In this document: positions 1 through 6,106 of the stretch, one piece after another
Layout of the letters: each line of letters starts with the position of its first letter
How positions within the stretch are numbered: the first letter of the stretch is position 1
Assembly (NCBI GenBank): GCA_004561445.1
Contig: SFVX01000014.1
Location: 1 to 6,698 of the forward strand
From: a bacterium
GTDB lineage: Bacteria; Patescibacteriota; Saccharimonadia; Saccharimonadales; Saccharimonadaceae
DNA: 6,698 nt
Direction of reading: 5' to 3'
Notes under the pieces: generated by a model
What the model saw: the letters and a program-made list of their open reading frames with translations, nothing else
The model's database searches: none
What the model was told of the DNA's origin: nothing
Translations under genes and position numbers: made by a program

Positions 1-1
1 C

Positions 2-145
2 ACCACATTTTTAAGCGAGAACCGTATCTGCTACCAGTACAGCCGCAGGAAAGACGGCAGGCGGATTGCCCTTGCAAGGAGGGCGGGTGACAGCGGTGAT
101 GGTGGTGACAGCGATATTAGGATACCCCCCTGTTACTGTCATTGA
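2..145 (+). CDS. C-terminal tail of an unrecognised small protein (5' end outside window)
   Basis: An open frame enters from the left edge in frame 2 and stops at TGA 143-145, giving 47 residues with no start codon needed inside the window. The visible part reads as a basic, Arg/Lys-rich tail containing NRICYQYSRRKDGRR. This is loosely like the end of a zinc-ribbon tail such as the CPACAKKIRRE segment at the end of the serine recombinase in this window, but only one cysteine of such a pair is present here. Its last 20 or so residues are encoded by repeat copy 1 (85-130), giving a low-complexity GDSGDGGDSD stretch. The end of the protein may therefore be repeat DNA read by chance rather than a conserved domain. 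In related mobilization modules a cysteine-rich small protein is sometimes found upstream of the relaxase; assigning this tail to that group is a guess. Function unknown. Confidence 0.4.
   Translation, partial: TTFLSENRICYQYSRRKDGRRIALARRAGDSGDGGDSDIRIPPCYCH
85..130 (+). repeat. 46-bp iteron-type repeat, copy 1 (points right, toward oriT)
   Basis: The unit starts GGGTGACAGCGGTGATGG and ends TTAGGATACCCCCC. Its first part is three 9-bp steps (GGTGACAGC, GGTGATGGT, GGTGACAGC); its end is a near-palindromic GGATACCC box. It matches copy 2 in the same orientation and the reverse complements of copies 3 and 4. It overlaps the 3' end of the gene at 2-145. Confidence 0.85.
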
Positions 146-182
146 CGCTTAAAGCCATGTAAAGCTGGCGGCTCTGCCCTGC

Positions 183-229
183 GGGTGACAGCAGTGACGG
201 TGGTGACAGTGATTTTAGGATACCCTGCC
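183..229 (+). repeat. 46-bp iteron-type repeat, copy 2 (points right, toward oriT)
   Basis: Same orientation as copy 1, with only a few substitutions: GGTGACAGC, AGTGACGGT, GGTGACAGT, then ATTTTAGGATACCC. It starts 98 bp after copy 1 and lies entirely in non-coding DNA. The next bases (228-241) contain an inverted half-unit, GCTGTCATCCC. Confidence 0.85.
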
Positions 230-256
230 GCTGTCATCCCTACGGGAGAACACCCC

Positions 257-358
257 GTAAACGCAAAATGCAGGCGTGAGATTTACTCGCCCTTTTCGGT
301 CGTGTAAAACCACCCCTGCGGTCAGAAAAATCATTCCGATTTTTCCGACTGCGTTTAC
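257..358. repeat. Nested inverted repeats forming a possible three-way junction
   Basis: The outer stem pairs 257-265 (GTAAACGCA) with 350-358 (TGCGTTTAC), 9 of 9. Inside it, 270-278 (GCAGGCGTG) pairs with 311-319 (CACCCCTGC), 8 of 9. A third hairpin pairs 321-332 (GTCAGAAAAATC) with 338-349 (GATTTTTCCGAC) around an ATTCC loop, with one G-T type mismatch. Together these make an outer stem with two inner arms. No T-run follows on either strand, so it is not a typical terminator. It lies immediately beside the oriT nick, so a single-strand origin or relaxosome structure is possible; that role is inferred. Confidence 0.6.
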
Positions 359-360
359 AG

Positions 361-398
361 GGTGTAACACACTACACTTTGCCCTGCAAAGTCGTGTG
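361..398 (-). other. oriT: oriT of MobV (pMV158) type, nick site on minus strand
   Basis: On the minus strand, a bulged hairpin (GTGTG at 394-398 pairs with CACAC at 368-372; GCAAAGT at 386-392 pairs with ACTTTGC at 376-382; loop CCT) is followed by TAGTGTG and then TTACACC. This is the layout of the pMV158-family origin of transfer, where a hairpin precedes the nick in TAGTGTG/TTA. By that analogy the nick falls on the minus strand between 368 and 367. Transfer would then lead leftward from 367, carrying the structured region and repeat copies 2 and 1 in first and the relaxase gene last. The adjacent MobV-type relaxase gene supports the call. The pMV158 comparison is from recalled family knowledge, not a search. 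Confidence 0.82.
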
Positions 399-426
399 CC
401 AGACGTTCCCTCTGGACTCCCTTAAG

Positions 427-469
427 GCAGGGCTGTGCCCTGCTATCCTACGCCTTACGGCTTCGGATA
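427..469. repeat. Two consecutive small hairpins
   Basis: GCAGGGC (427-433) and GCCCTGC (437-443) form a perfect 7-bp stem with a TGT loop. Directly after it, TATCC (444-448) pairs with GGATA (465-469) and GCC (452-454) with GGC (459-461) around a TTAC loop, with an internal mismatch on each side. No T-tract follows. They lie between the oriT nick hairpin and repeat copy 3. Confidence 0.5.
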
Positions 470-505
470 AAAGAATGGCGGCATGACGGTGACGGCTCTT
501 GCGAG

Positions 506-550
506 GGGGGTATCCCAAAAACACCGTCATCATCGACATGACCGTCATGC
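506..550 (-). repeat. 46-bp iteron-type repeat, copy 3 (diverged, points left, toward oriT)
   Basis: Read on the minus strand this is GCATGACGGTCATGTCGATG followed by a GATGACGGT unit and TTTTTGGGATACCCCC. The GGATACCC box is intact, but the 9-bp units are more degenerate than in the other copies. It faces copies 1 and 2 across oriT. Confidence 0.7.
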
Positions 551-583
551 AGGGGGTGAGGGTGACAGTTGCGGCAGTCGGCA

Positions 584-629
584 GGGGGTATCCCAAAACT
601 GCTGTCACCACCGTCACCGCTGTCACCCC
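584..629 (-). repeat. 46-bp iteron-type repeat, copy 4 (points left, toward oriT)
   Basis: Read on the minus strand it is GGTGACAGC, GGTGACGGT, GGTGACAGC, then AGTTTTGGGATACCCCC, closely matching copies 1 and 2 in inverted orientation. It ends 23 bp before the relaxase ribosome binding site, so a bound protein here could affect expression of the mobilization operon. Confidence 0.85.
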
Positions 630-652
630 AAAGGACGGTCACCCGCCGAAAG

Positions 653-660
653 AAAGGAGG
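653..660 (+). promoter_or_regulatory. Ribosome binding site that fixes the relaxase start
   Basis: AAAGGAGG ends 9 bases before the ATG at 670. The frame is open back to 499, so this site and the conserved MPYAILRFQ N-terminus decide the start. Confidence 0.85.
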
Positions 661-669
661 AATCCGCCT

Positions 670-1635
670 ATGCCTTATGCAATCCTGCGTTTCCAGAAAC
701 GAAAAGCGGGCGGCGTTGCGGCTTGTGAACGCCACAACGAGCGGAAGAAAGAAGCCTACAAAAGCAACCCAGATATAGATATGGAACGCTCTAAAAACAA
801 TTACCATCTCATAGCACCACCAAAGTACACCTACAAGAAAGAGATTAACCGCATGGTAGCCGAAGCGGGGTGCAGGACAAGGAAAGACAGCGTGATGATG
901 GTGGAAACGCTCATCACAGCTTCACCAGAATTTATGAACCAGTTACCGCCCGAAGAACAAAAAGCGTATTTCCAGACGGCTCTTGACTTCATTTCGGAGC
1001 GTGTTGGAAAGCAGAATATCCTCTCCGCTGTCGTCCATATGGACGAGAGAACGCCCCATATGCACCTCTGCTTTGTGCCGATTACGCCAGACAATAAGCT
1101 GTCAGCGAAAGCTATCTTAGGCAACCAGAAATCATTATCCGAGTGGCAGACCGCCTACCATGAGCGGATGTCCTCACGGTGGAATCAGCTTGAACGGGGG
1201 CAGTCCTCAATGGAAACCAAGCGGAAACACGTCCCCACATGGCTCTATAAATTAGGCGGCAGGCTTGATAAACAGTATGAAGAAATCGTGTCTGCCCTAT
1301 CCGACATCAACGCCTTTAACGCAGGGAAGAAAAGGGATAAAGCGTTAGATTTACTCTCTGCATGGCTGCCAGACGTGGAGAAATTCTCTAAGGAAATCGG
1401 GAAACAGCAGGCGTATATCGACAGTTTGAAAGAGAGAATTGGGCAGGAATCAGACTATGCGGGGCGTATGCGTGATGAAAAGTACGAGCAGGAACTAAAG
1501 GTGCAGAAAGCGAATCAGAAGATATTTGAATTGCAGAGAACCAACGAGCAGATGGGGCGGCTGCTGTCAAAAATACCGCCCGAAGTGTTGGAAGAATTGC
1601 AGAAAAATCATAGAAGCAGAGCGAAAGAAAGGTAG
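670..1635 (+). CDS. mobV: MobV-family (Mob/Pre) relaxase
   Basis: This is a plasmid mobilization relaxase that nicks one strand at oriT and leads it into the recipient. It has 321 residues from ATG 670, on the short side for the Mob_Pre family. The N-terminal motif RFQKRKAGG (7-15) is followed by HNER with His at residue 22. In MobM of pMV158 His22 is the residue reported to attach covalently to DNA, and the spacing here is identical. The metal-binding motif HMDERTPHMH (123-132) fits the family pattern HxDExxPHxH. The C-terminal third is charged and predicted helical or coiled-coil (about 230-310), as expected for the dimerization and DNA-partner region. The gene sits directly downstream of the oriT it should recognise and 8 bases ahead of the parB-like gene. 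The family is certain; activity is inferred from intact motifs. Confidence 0.95.
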   Translation: MPYAILRFQKRKAGGVAACERHNERKKEAYKSNPDIDMERSKNNYHLIAPPKYTYKKEINRMVAEAGCRTRKDSVMMVETLITASPEFMNQLPPEEQKAYFQTALDFISERVGKQNILSAVVHMDERTPHMHLCFVPITPDNKLSAKAILGNQKSLSEWQTAYHERMSSRWNQLERGQSSMETKRKHVPTWLYKLGGRLDKQYEEIVSALSDINAFNAGKKRDKALDLLSAWLPDVEKFSKEIGKQQAYIDSLKERIGQESDYAGRMRDEKYEQELKVQKANQKIFELQRTNEQMGRLLSKIPPEVLEELQKNHRSRAKER

Positions 1636-1643
1636 ATATGTGA

Positions 1644-2498
1644 ATGAAGAAACAGGATTTTAAGGTGTTAAAGACCAAAGACTTGTACCCGTTCCCCGAC
1701 AATCCGTTTCATGTGGCAGAAGATGAAACACTGTCAGAGTTAGCGGAAAGCATCAAGGAATTTGGCATTGTCACGCCGATAATCACACGCCCGAAAGAGG
1801 ACGGGGACGGTTATGAAGTGATTGCAGGACAGCGGCGTGTCCGTGCTTCTGAACTTGCAGGGATAAATACCGTGCCTGCGTTTGTCCTGCCCTTAGACCG
1901 TGACCGAGCCATCATCACCCTTGTAGACAGCAATTTGCAGCGTGAGAATATCCTGCCATCGGAGCGGGCGTTTGCTTACAAGATGAAATCCGAAGCCATG
2001 AAGCGGCAGGGTTTCCGCACAGACTTAACCTCGTCACAAGTTGTGACGAAGTTGCGGACGGACGACAAGGTGGCACAGGGCTTCGGCGTGGGCAGGATGA
2101 CCGTGCAGCGTTTTATCCGCCTGACGGAACTGATACCGCCGATTTTGCAGATGGTGGACGAGGGGAAAATCGCCCTCACGCCTGCGGTGGAACTGTCCTT
2201 CTTGAAGAAAGACGAGCAGGAAAACCTCTTTGCCACGATGGAGAGCGAAGAAGCAACGCCCTCACTCTCACAGGCACAGCGGATGAAACAGTTAAGCCAG
2301 AGCGGGCGGCTTGACATGGATACGATATTTGCGATTATGACGGAGGAAAAGGGCAACCAGAAAGAAACCTTGAAAATCAACACAAGCAAGCTGAAAAAAT
2401 ACTTTCCGAAGAACACAACGCCGAAGCAGATGGAGGAAACCATCATCAAACTTTTGGAGCGTGAGTTGCAGAGGAAACGCAACCGTGACAGCCGCTAA
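1644..2498 (+). CDS. parB: ParB/RepB/Spo0J-like nuclease-fold DNA-binding protein
   Basis: A 284-residue protein with the ParB N-terminal domain (about residues 8-105). It includes the box AGQRRVRAS (61-69), corresponding to the GERRxRA nucleotide-binding motif of CTP-dependent ParB proteins, and the NLQREN segment (97-102). A helix-turn-helix region follows at about 143-165 (VAQGFGVGRMTVQRFIRL), and the C-terminus is a basic helical tail. Real ParB proteins bind parS sites and act with a ParA ATPase in segregation. No ParA gene is visible here, although one could lie to the left. The start at 1644 follows the relaxase stop by 8 bases, with an AAAGG-type site at 1628-1632, indicating one operon. 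The 46-bp repeats around oriT are plausible targets, but nothing in the sequence proves it. It may serve maintenance, relaxosome or regulatory roles. Confidence 0.9.
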   Translation: MKKQDFKVLKTKDLYPFPDNPFHVAEDETLSELAESIKEFGIVTPIITRPKEDGDGYEVIAGQRRVRASELAGINTVPAFVLPLDRDRAIITLVDSNLQRENILPSERAFAYKMKSEAMKRQGFRTDLTSSQVVTKLRTDDKVAQGFGVGRMTVQRFIRLTELIPPILQMVDEGKIALTPAVELSFLKKDEQENLFATMESEEATPSLSQAQRMKQLSQSGRLDMDTIFAIMTEEKGNQKETLKINTSKLKKYFPKNTTPKQMEETIIKLLERELQRKRNRDSR

Positions 2499-2543
2499 TC
2501 TTCTTTTTTCGGGAAGTAAATACAGAGAGTTGAGGTATGGAGA

Positions 2544-2774
2544 ATGAGAGAAATCCAGTATGAAATCGTAAAGGAAATCGCAGTATTGTCTACGGGCGAC
2601 AGTGGCTACACAAAGGAAATCAATCTCATTTCATGGAATGGGAAAGAGCCGAAGTATGACATCCGCAGCTTTTCCCCGAACCGTGAAAAGTGCGGCAAGG
2701 GAATCACGCTGAACGCTGATGAAGCGGCGGCACTCCTTAAAGCATTACAGAAAGAATTAAACAGCGAGGATTAA
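2544..2774 (+). CDS. PC4/YdbC-family single-stranded DNA-binding protein
   Basis: A 76-residue protein matching the bacterial YdbC branch of the PC4 transcriptional-coactivator fold. The recognisable blocks are YEIVKEIAVLS near the N-terminus, YTKEINLISWNGKEPKYDIR in the middle (the strand-rich DNA-binding core) and GKGITLNADEAAALLKAL at the end (the dimer helix). Lactococcal YdbC is known to bind single-stranded DNA as a dimer. GAGG at 2532-2535 lies 8 bases before ATG 2544. The stop codon overlaps the next ATG (TAATG). In this operon it could coat or present single strands made during transfer; that role is inferred from context. Confidence 0.85.
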   Translation: MREIQYEIVKEIAVLSTGDSGYTKEINLISWNGKEPKYDIRSFSPNREKCGKGITLNADEAAALLKALQKELNSED

Positions 2775-3037
2775 TGGTATCTGATTGGCAGGGCGGGGAC
2801 ATTTCCAAACTCTTCCCTGCCCTGTCTGGAAAGGAAGATTTAAGTATGGGCGAGGATAAGAAAGCAGATAAAAAGAGAAAGCGTATCGTGCCAAAAGCAC
2901 CAGTGCAGATGATAATCAGCCGTGAATATGTCGGCACACAGACCGTTACAGAAGCGTTTGTCCCGATTATCTCCGAGGATATTCGGAAGAAGATTGCCGA
3001 GGGCGACACCTTCGACAATGAGGGGCTGTCCGCTTAG
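2774..3037 (+). CDS. Small conserved-type protein of unknown function
   Basis: Not assigned to a named family. The frame gives 87 residues from ATG 2774, which overlaps the previous stop as TAATG and suggests translational coupling. A second start at ATG 2846 (64 residues, MGEDKKADKKRKRIVPKAP...) has a better-spaced GGAAAGGA site at 2828-2835 and may be the real one. The 24-residue extension is encoded across an inverted repeat (GGCAGGG 2787-2793, CCCTGCC 2815-2821). The protein has a lysine-rich N-terminus, then a compact block, VQMIISREYVGTQTVTEAF, and an acidic end. Short proteins with a similar IVPKAPVxMIISREYVGT block are, as far as recalled, common just upstream of serine recombinases in Firmicutes elements. 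A regulatory or recombination-accessory role is possible but unsupported. Confidence 0.7.
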   Translation: MVSDWQGGDISKLFPALSGKEDLSMGEDKKADKKRKRIVPKAPVQMIISREYVGTQTVTEAFVPIISEDIRKKIAEGDTFDNEGLSA

Positions 3038-3038
3038 A

Positions 3039-4899
3039 ATGTACGCAAGGAATCAAAGAAGAAAAGAAAATCTATTTAGTCGGCATTTATTGCCGCTTAT
3101 CTAAAGACGATGGTACGGATAACGAGAGTGCGAGCATTGCGACACAGAAATCCATCCTCACGGATTATGTGAAAAAGCAGGGATGGCACATAGCAAAAAC
3201 GTATGTGGACGATGGTTATTCTGGTACAAATTTCCAAAGACCAAGTTTCCAGAATATGATAAAAGACATTGAAAGCGGTCTGATAAACTGCGTGATTACG
3301 AAAGATTTATCCCGTCTGGGGAGAAACTATCTTGATTGTGGGTTATATCTGGAAGTTTTCTTCCCAGAGCATAACGTGAGGTATATAGCGGTCAATGACG
3401 GCGTAGATACCTTGAATAAATCTGCTATGGACATCACGCCTTTCCGCAACATTTTAAACGAAATGTATGCCGCTGACATATCTGTTAAGATAAAATCGGC
3501 ATATCGGGCGAGGTTTCAACAGGGGAAATTCATGGGAACTACCGCCCCTTATGGCTATATCAAAGACCCTGCCGACCACAACCATCTGCTGATAGATGAT
3601 AAAGTGGCACATGTTGTAAAAGAGATATTCGACCTTGCATTAAAAGGGAATGGAGTTGCCAAAATTTGCAGACATCTTAATAAACAGCATATCCTACGCC
3701 CTGCCGCTTATGCGGCGGAGCGTGGCGAAACAGGCTTTGAACGTCATTTTGAGGGGAACGAGGACAAACGCTATATTTGGAGTGGGAACAGCGTGAGGAG
3801 CATTTTAAGAAGCCCGATATATGCGGGAAATCTTGTAGGCTACAAACGGATTGCCGCCAATATGAAAAGCAAGAAACGCCCCTCTAAGCTGCCCGAAGAA
3901 TGGGAAGTGATACCCAATACCCATGAGGGAATAGTCACGCAGGAGGAATTTGATATTGTCCAACAGCTTATTACAAGTCGTAGGCTTCCACAGAACAAGG
4001 GAGGATTTGTAAATATTTTTGCAGGCGTTATCAAGTGTGTGGACTGCGGATGTGCTCTGCGGGCAATGAACGTACACAGGAGGAAACGCCCAGAGATTAT
4101 CGACTGTGTACAGTATTCATGTAATAATTATGCAAGAAACGGAAGAAGCGAGTGTAGTGCCCACAATATAGAAGCAAGGGATTTATTCAATGCCGTTCTT
4201 GCCGACATCAACTGTTTTGCGGATATGGCAGTGAATGATGAAAAGGCGGTCAGGGCCATAGAAAAGCGGCTCACGGAAACAGACCAGAGCAGGGCGAAAG
4301 CATTAGAGAAAGAACGTAAGAAGCTGAACAAACGCCTTGCGGAACTGGACAGGCTGTTTTCCTCTCTCTACGAGGATAAGGTCATGGAGCGTATTACCGA
4401 GCGGAATTTTGAGATGATGTCGGGGAAATACCAGAAAGAGCAGCTTGAAATTGAAGCAAGGCTGAAAGAGGTGACGGAAACTCTTAATGAAAGCTACGAG
4501 AAATCACGGGGAATCCGTGACTTCCTCGCCCTTATCCGAAATTATCAAGGCTTAAAAGAACTGGATGCAACAGTTATAAACGCACTCATAGACAAGATAC
4601 TTGTTTCGGAGCGTGAGAAGATGGCAGACGGAACAGTGAAGCAGGAAATCAAGATTTACTATAAATTCATCGGCTTTGTCGATGAATTACATATCATACC
4701 TACAAAACGGTGGGCAGCAATGCCCGCTAAAAATTGTACGGTGTGCGGCGTTGAATATGTCCCGGGCTCTGGTGCATCAAGGTATTGTCCTGCTTGTGCC
4801 AAGAAGATACGGAGGGAGAAATCAAACGAGAGCAAACGCAGGAGCAGAGAACAGAAAAGGATAGCATGTATGAACTGTCCGCAAAAAATGACCGACTGA
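3039..4899 (+). CDS. Large serine recombinase (TndX/TnpX type), apparent N-terminal frameshift
   Basis: This is the integrase/excisionase of the element. The resolvase domain begins at YLVGIYCRLSKDD (3073-3111), with the catalytic serine codon at 3100, and continues to the SRLGRNYLD block (about 3313-3339). The Recombinase domain follows (about 3540-3960), then a zinc ribbon (CVDCG at 4036 and later cysteines, to about 4160), a coiled coil (about 4250-4500), a DUF4368-like region (about 4510-4690) and a second cysteine pair set (CTVC 4735-4746, CPAC 4786-4797). About 610-620 residues is normal for the family. The frame is open from 3022 but has no ATG, GTG or TTG before the catalytic serine. 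ATG 3039 lies in another frame (stop 3102-3104) and joins in phase if one base in the A-rich stretch 3056-3070 is skipped, giving MYARNQRRKKIYLVG. The next in-frame start (GTG 3169) would remove the active site. The gene is either decayed, shifted, misread or started at a rare codon. Confidence 0.88.
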
Positions 4900-4900
4900 T
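4885..4900. other. attR: Inferred right attachment junction (recombinase element / helicase gene)
   Basis: Helicase coding sense resumes at CCG 4892 (Pro-Thr-Asp-Ile-Glu-Gln). Just upstream the same frame has TGA at 4889-4891, and the other strand of evidence is the recombinase C-terminus ending at 4899. TndX/TnpX-type recombinases cross over at a GA dinucleotide. GA 4890-4891 fits well because an intact helicase would need an Arg codon such as AGA before the Pro codon. The exact base is inferred; the left junction lies outside the window. Confidence 0.55.
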
Positions 4901-6025
4901 ATTGAACAGCAGGAAGGGCGTATTTTGCGACAGGGCAATCTTAATCCAAAGGTCAAGATTTTCCGCTATGTGACGGAAGGAACCTTTGATAGTTATTCGT
5001 GGCAGCTCATTGAGAACAAGCAGAAATTCATCGGTCAGATCATGACAAGCAAATCTCCGGTACGTTCCTGTGAGGATGTGGATGAAGCAGCACTTACTTA
5101 TGCGGAGGTCAAGGCTCTGGCAACAGGAAATCCTTACATCAAGGAGAAGATGGACCTCGATATTCAGGTTTCAAAACTGAAACTTATGAAAGCAAACCAT
5201 ACCAGTCAGAAATACCGACTGGAGGACAACATCGCAAAGCATTATCCCCAGCAGATTACAATTTTAAAGGAGCGTATCAGCGGGATGCAGGCAGACATTC
5301 AGGCTGCGAAAGCCAACCTTCCGGTGGATAAAGAGCAGTTTTCCATGAAAGTGGGGGACAAGCTCTATACGGATAAAAAAGAAGCCGGAACAGCCCTTGT
5401 GGAGATGTGCAAAGAAATAAAAACAGTCAATGCCCCTGCGGTCATTGGTGAATATGCAGGTTTTAAGATGGCAGTATCTTTTGATGCGTTCAACCACAAA
5501 TTTGTGATGAACCTGAAAGGTCAGCTTTCCCACAATCTGGAAGTCGGTTCAGACCCGATTGGAAATATTGCCCGTATCAACCATGCACTGGAATCCATGC
5601 CAAAGCAACTCATGGAAGCACAGACAAAACTTGAAACTGTGGAGCATCAGCTTGAAACCGCAAAGGTGGAGGTAACCAAGCCTTTTGCGCAGGAAGCGGA
5701 GCTTGCAGAGAAGTTAGAGCGTCTGTCTGCATTAAATGCCCTGCTTAACATGGATGAAAAGGGCAATGATGGGATTGATATGGATGATGAGCCGGAAGCT
5801 CCAAAGAGCGAAAAAGAGGTTGCAGACCGTCCAGCGAAGAATATTCCGATTGCAGAGAAAGCAGTGGGTACAGAGCAGGATAAGGGCATCAGACAGTATG
5901 CGGATGCACCTGCAGAAAGAGTGTCCCTGAAGGCGAAGTTGGAGGTGATGAAAGCAAAGGTTGCCGGAGGAGATACAGAAAAGCCTATGCCACAAAAGGC
6001 AAGGGGAAAAGAAGAAACCTTATAA
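4892..6025 (+). pseudogene. C-terminal remnant of conjugative-element SNF2 helicase (helicase/methylase) gene
   Basis: The fragment starts inside helicase motif VI (PTDIEQQEGRILRQGN) and continues with the typical downstream blocks FRYVTEGTFDSYSWQLIENK, GQIMTSKSPVRS and EVKALATGNPYIKEKMDLD. A long helical region with coiled-coil character follows, then an acidic, lysine-rich tail. These blocks are characteristic of the giant SNF2 helicase, often fused to an N6-adenine methylase, of Firmicutes conjugative elements. The full protein usually exceeds 2000 residues; only about 377 codons remain here. The Walker motifs and any methylase domain must lie beyond the left edge, on the other side of the inserted element. 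An internal TTG at 4925 preceded by AGGAAGGG (4911-4918) could allow a truncated product, but it would lack ATPase motifs. The reading frame is undamaged, consistent with a recent or reversible insertion. Confidence 0.85.
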
Positions 6026-6051
6026 AAAATTTGAAGTTTTTTATTTTTATT

Positions 6052-6105
6052 CCCAACTTTATTCCCAACATGTTATAATTATTTTGGTTGGGAATAAAAG
6101 TTGGG
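6052..6105. promoter_or_regulatory. Promoter flanked by paired inverted repeats (candidate operator)
   Basis: An extended -10 element, TGTTATAAT (6071-6079), lies in the gap of a large inverted repeat. The left arm 6052-6069 (CCCAACTTTATTCCCAAC) and right arm 6087-6105 (GTTGGGAATAAAAGTTGGG) are complementary except for one extra base. Each arm holds two half-sites of the form ATTCCCAAC/GTTGGGAAT, about 12-13 bp apart. The -35 position (near 6050-6056) is weak and lies inside the left arm. Transcription would start near 6086, so only the right arm would be in the mRNA. This favours a DNA-level operator over an RNA hairpin. The likely target is the following gene, perhaps by autoregulation. Confidence 0.65.
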
Positions 6106-6106
6106 T

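Larger units (their letters stand above)
146..669. other. Non-coding mobilization control region (oriT region)
   Basis: About 520 bases carry no convincing gene. Short open frames on both strands here are low-complexity products of the GGTGAC-type repeats. The stretch holds repeat copies 2, 3 and 4, a three-way inverted-repeat structure (257-358), a MobV-type oriT with its nick sequence on the minus strand (361-398), two further hairpins (427-443 and 444-469) and the relaxase ribosome binding site (653-660). No confident sigma-A promoter for the relaxase operon was found by eye. In pMV158 the relaxase promoter overlaps oriT, and the same may apply here, but that is not shown by this sequence. 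Confidence 0.75.

Noticed and set aside
318..352. Intrinsic terminator
   Set aside because: The stem is strong, but no T-run follows on either strand, and it is nested in a larger structure next to oriT.
85..629. CRISPR array
   Set aside because: There are only four diverged units, in two orientations with unequal gaps, no uniform spacers and no cas genes.
499..669. N-terminal extension of the relaxase back to a start at 499
   Set aside because: The added residues come from repeats 3 and 4 and are low complexity. The strong AAAGGAGG site and the conserved MobV N-terminus place the start at 670.
372..807. Open frames on both strands across the repeat region (for example minus strand 372-626 and 448-807)
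   Set aside because: They are made of the 9-bp GGTGAC repeats and oriT structures, lack ribosome binding sites and resemble no protein family.
1976..2482. 168-codon minus-strand open frame
   Set aside because: It is the shadow of the ParB-like gene, with Ser/Cys/Phe-rich non-protein-like composition and no start signal.
3169..3171. GTG at 3169 as the recombinase start
   Set aside because: It would remove the catalytic serine and the first strand and helix of the resolvase domain, whose coding sense is clear upstream.
4785..4973. Open frame overlapping the recombinase 3' end and the helicase remnant
   Set aside because: It crosses the inferred junction in a frame that matches neither gene. 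The helicase and zinc-motif frames explain the DNA.
6026..6105. Terminator of the helicase gene formed by the large inverted repeat
   Set aside because: The arms flank an extended -10 promoter and there is no T-tract after the right arm. An operator is the better reading, though read-through RNA could still fold.
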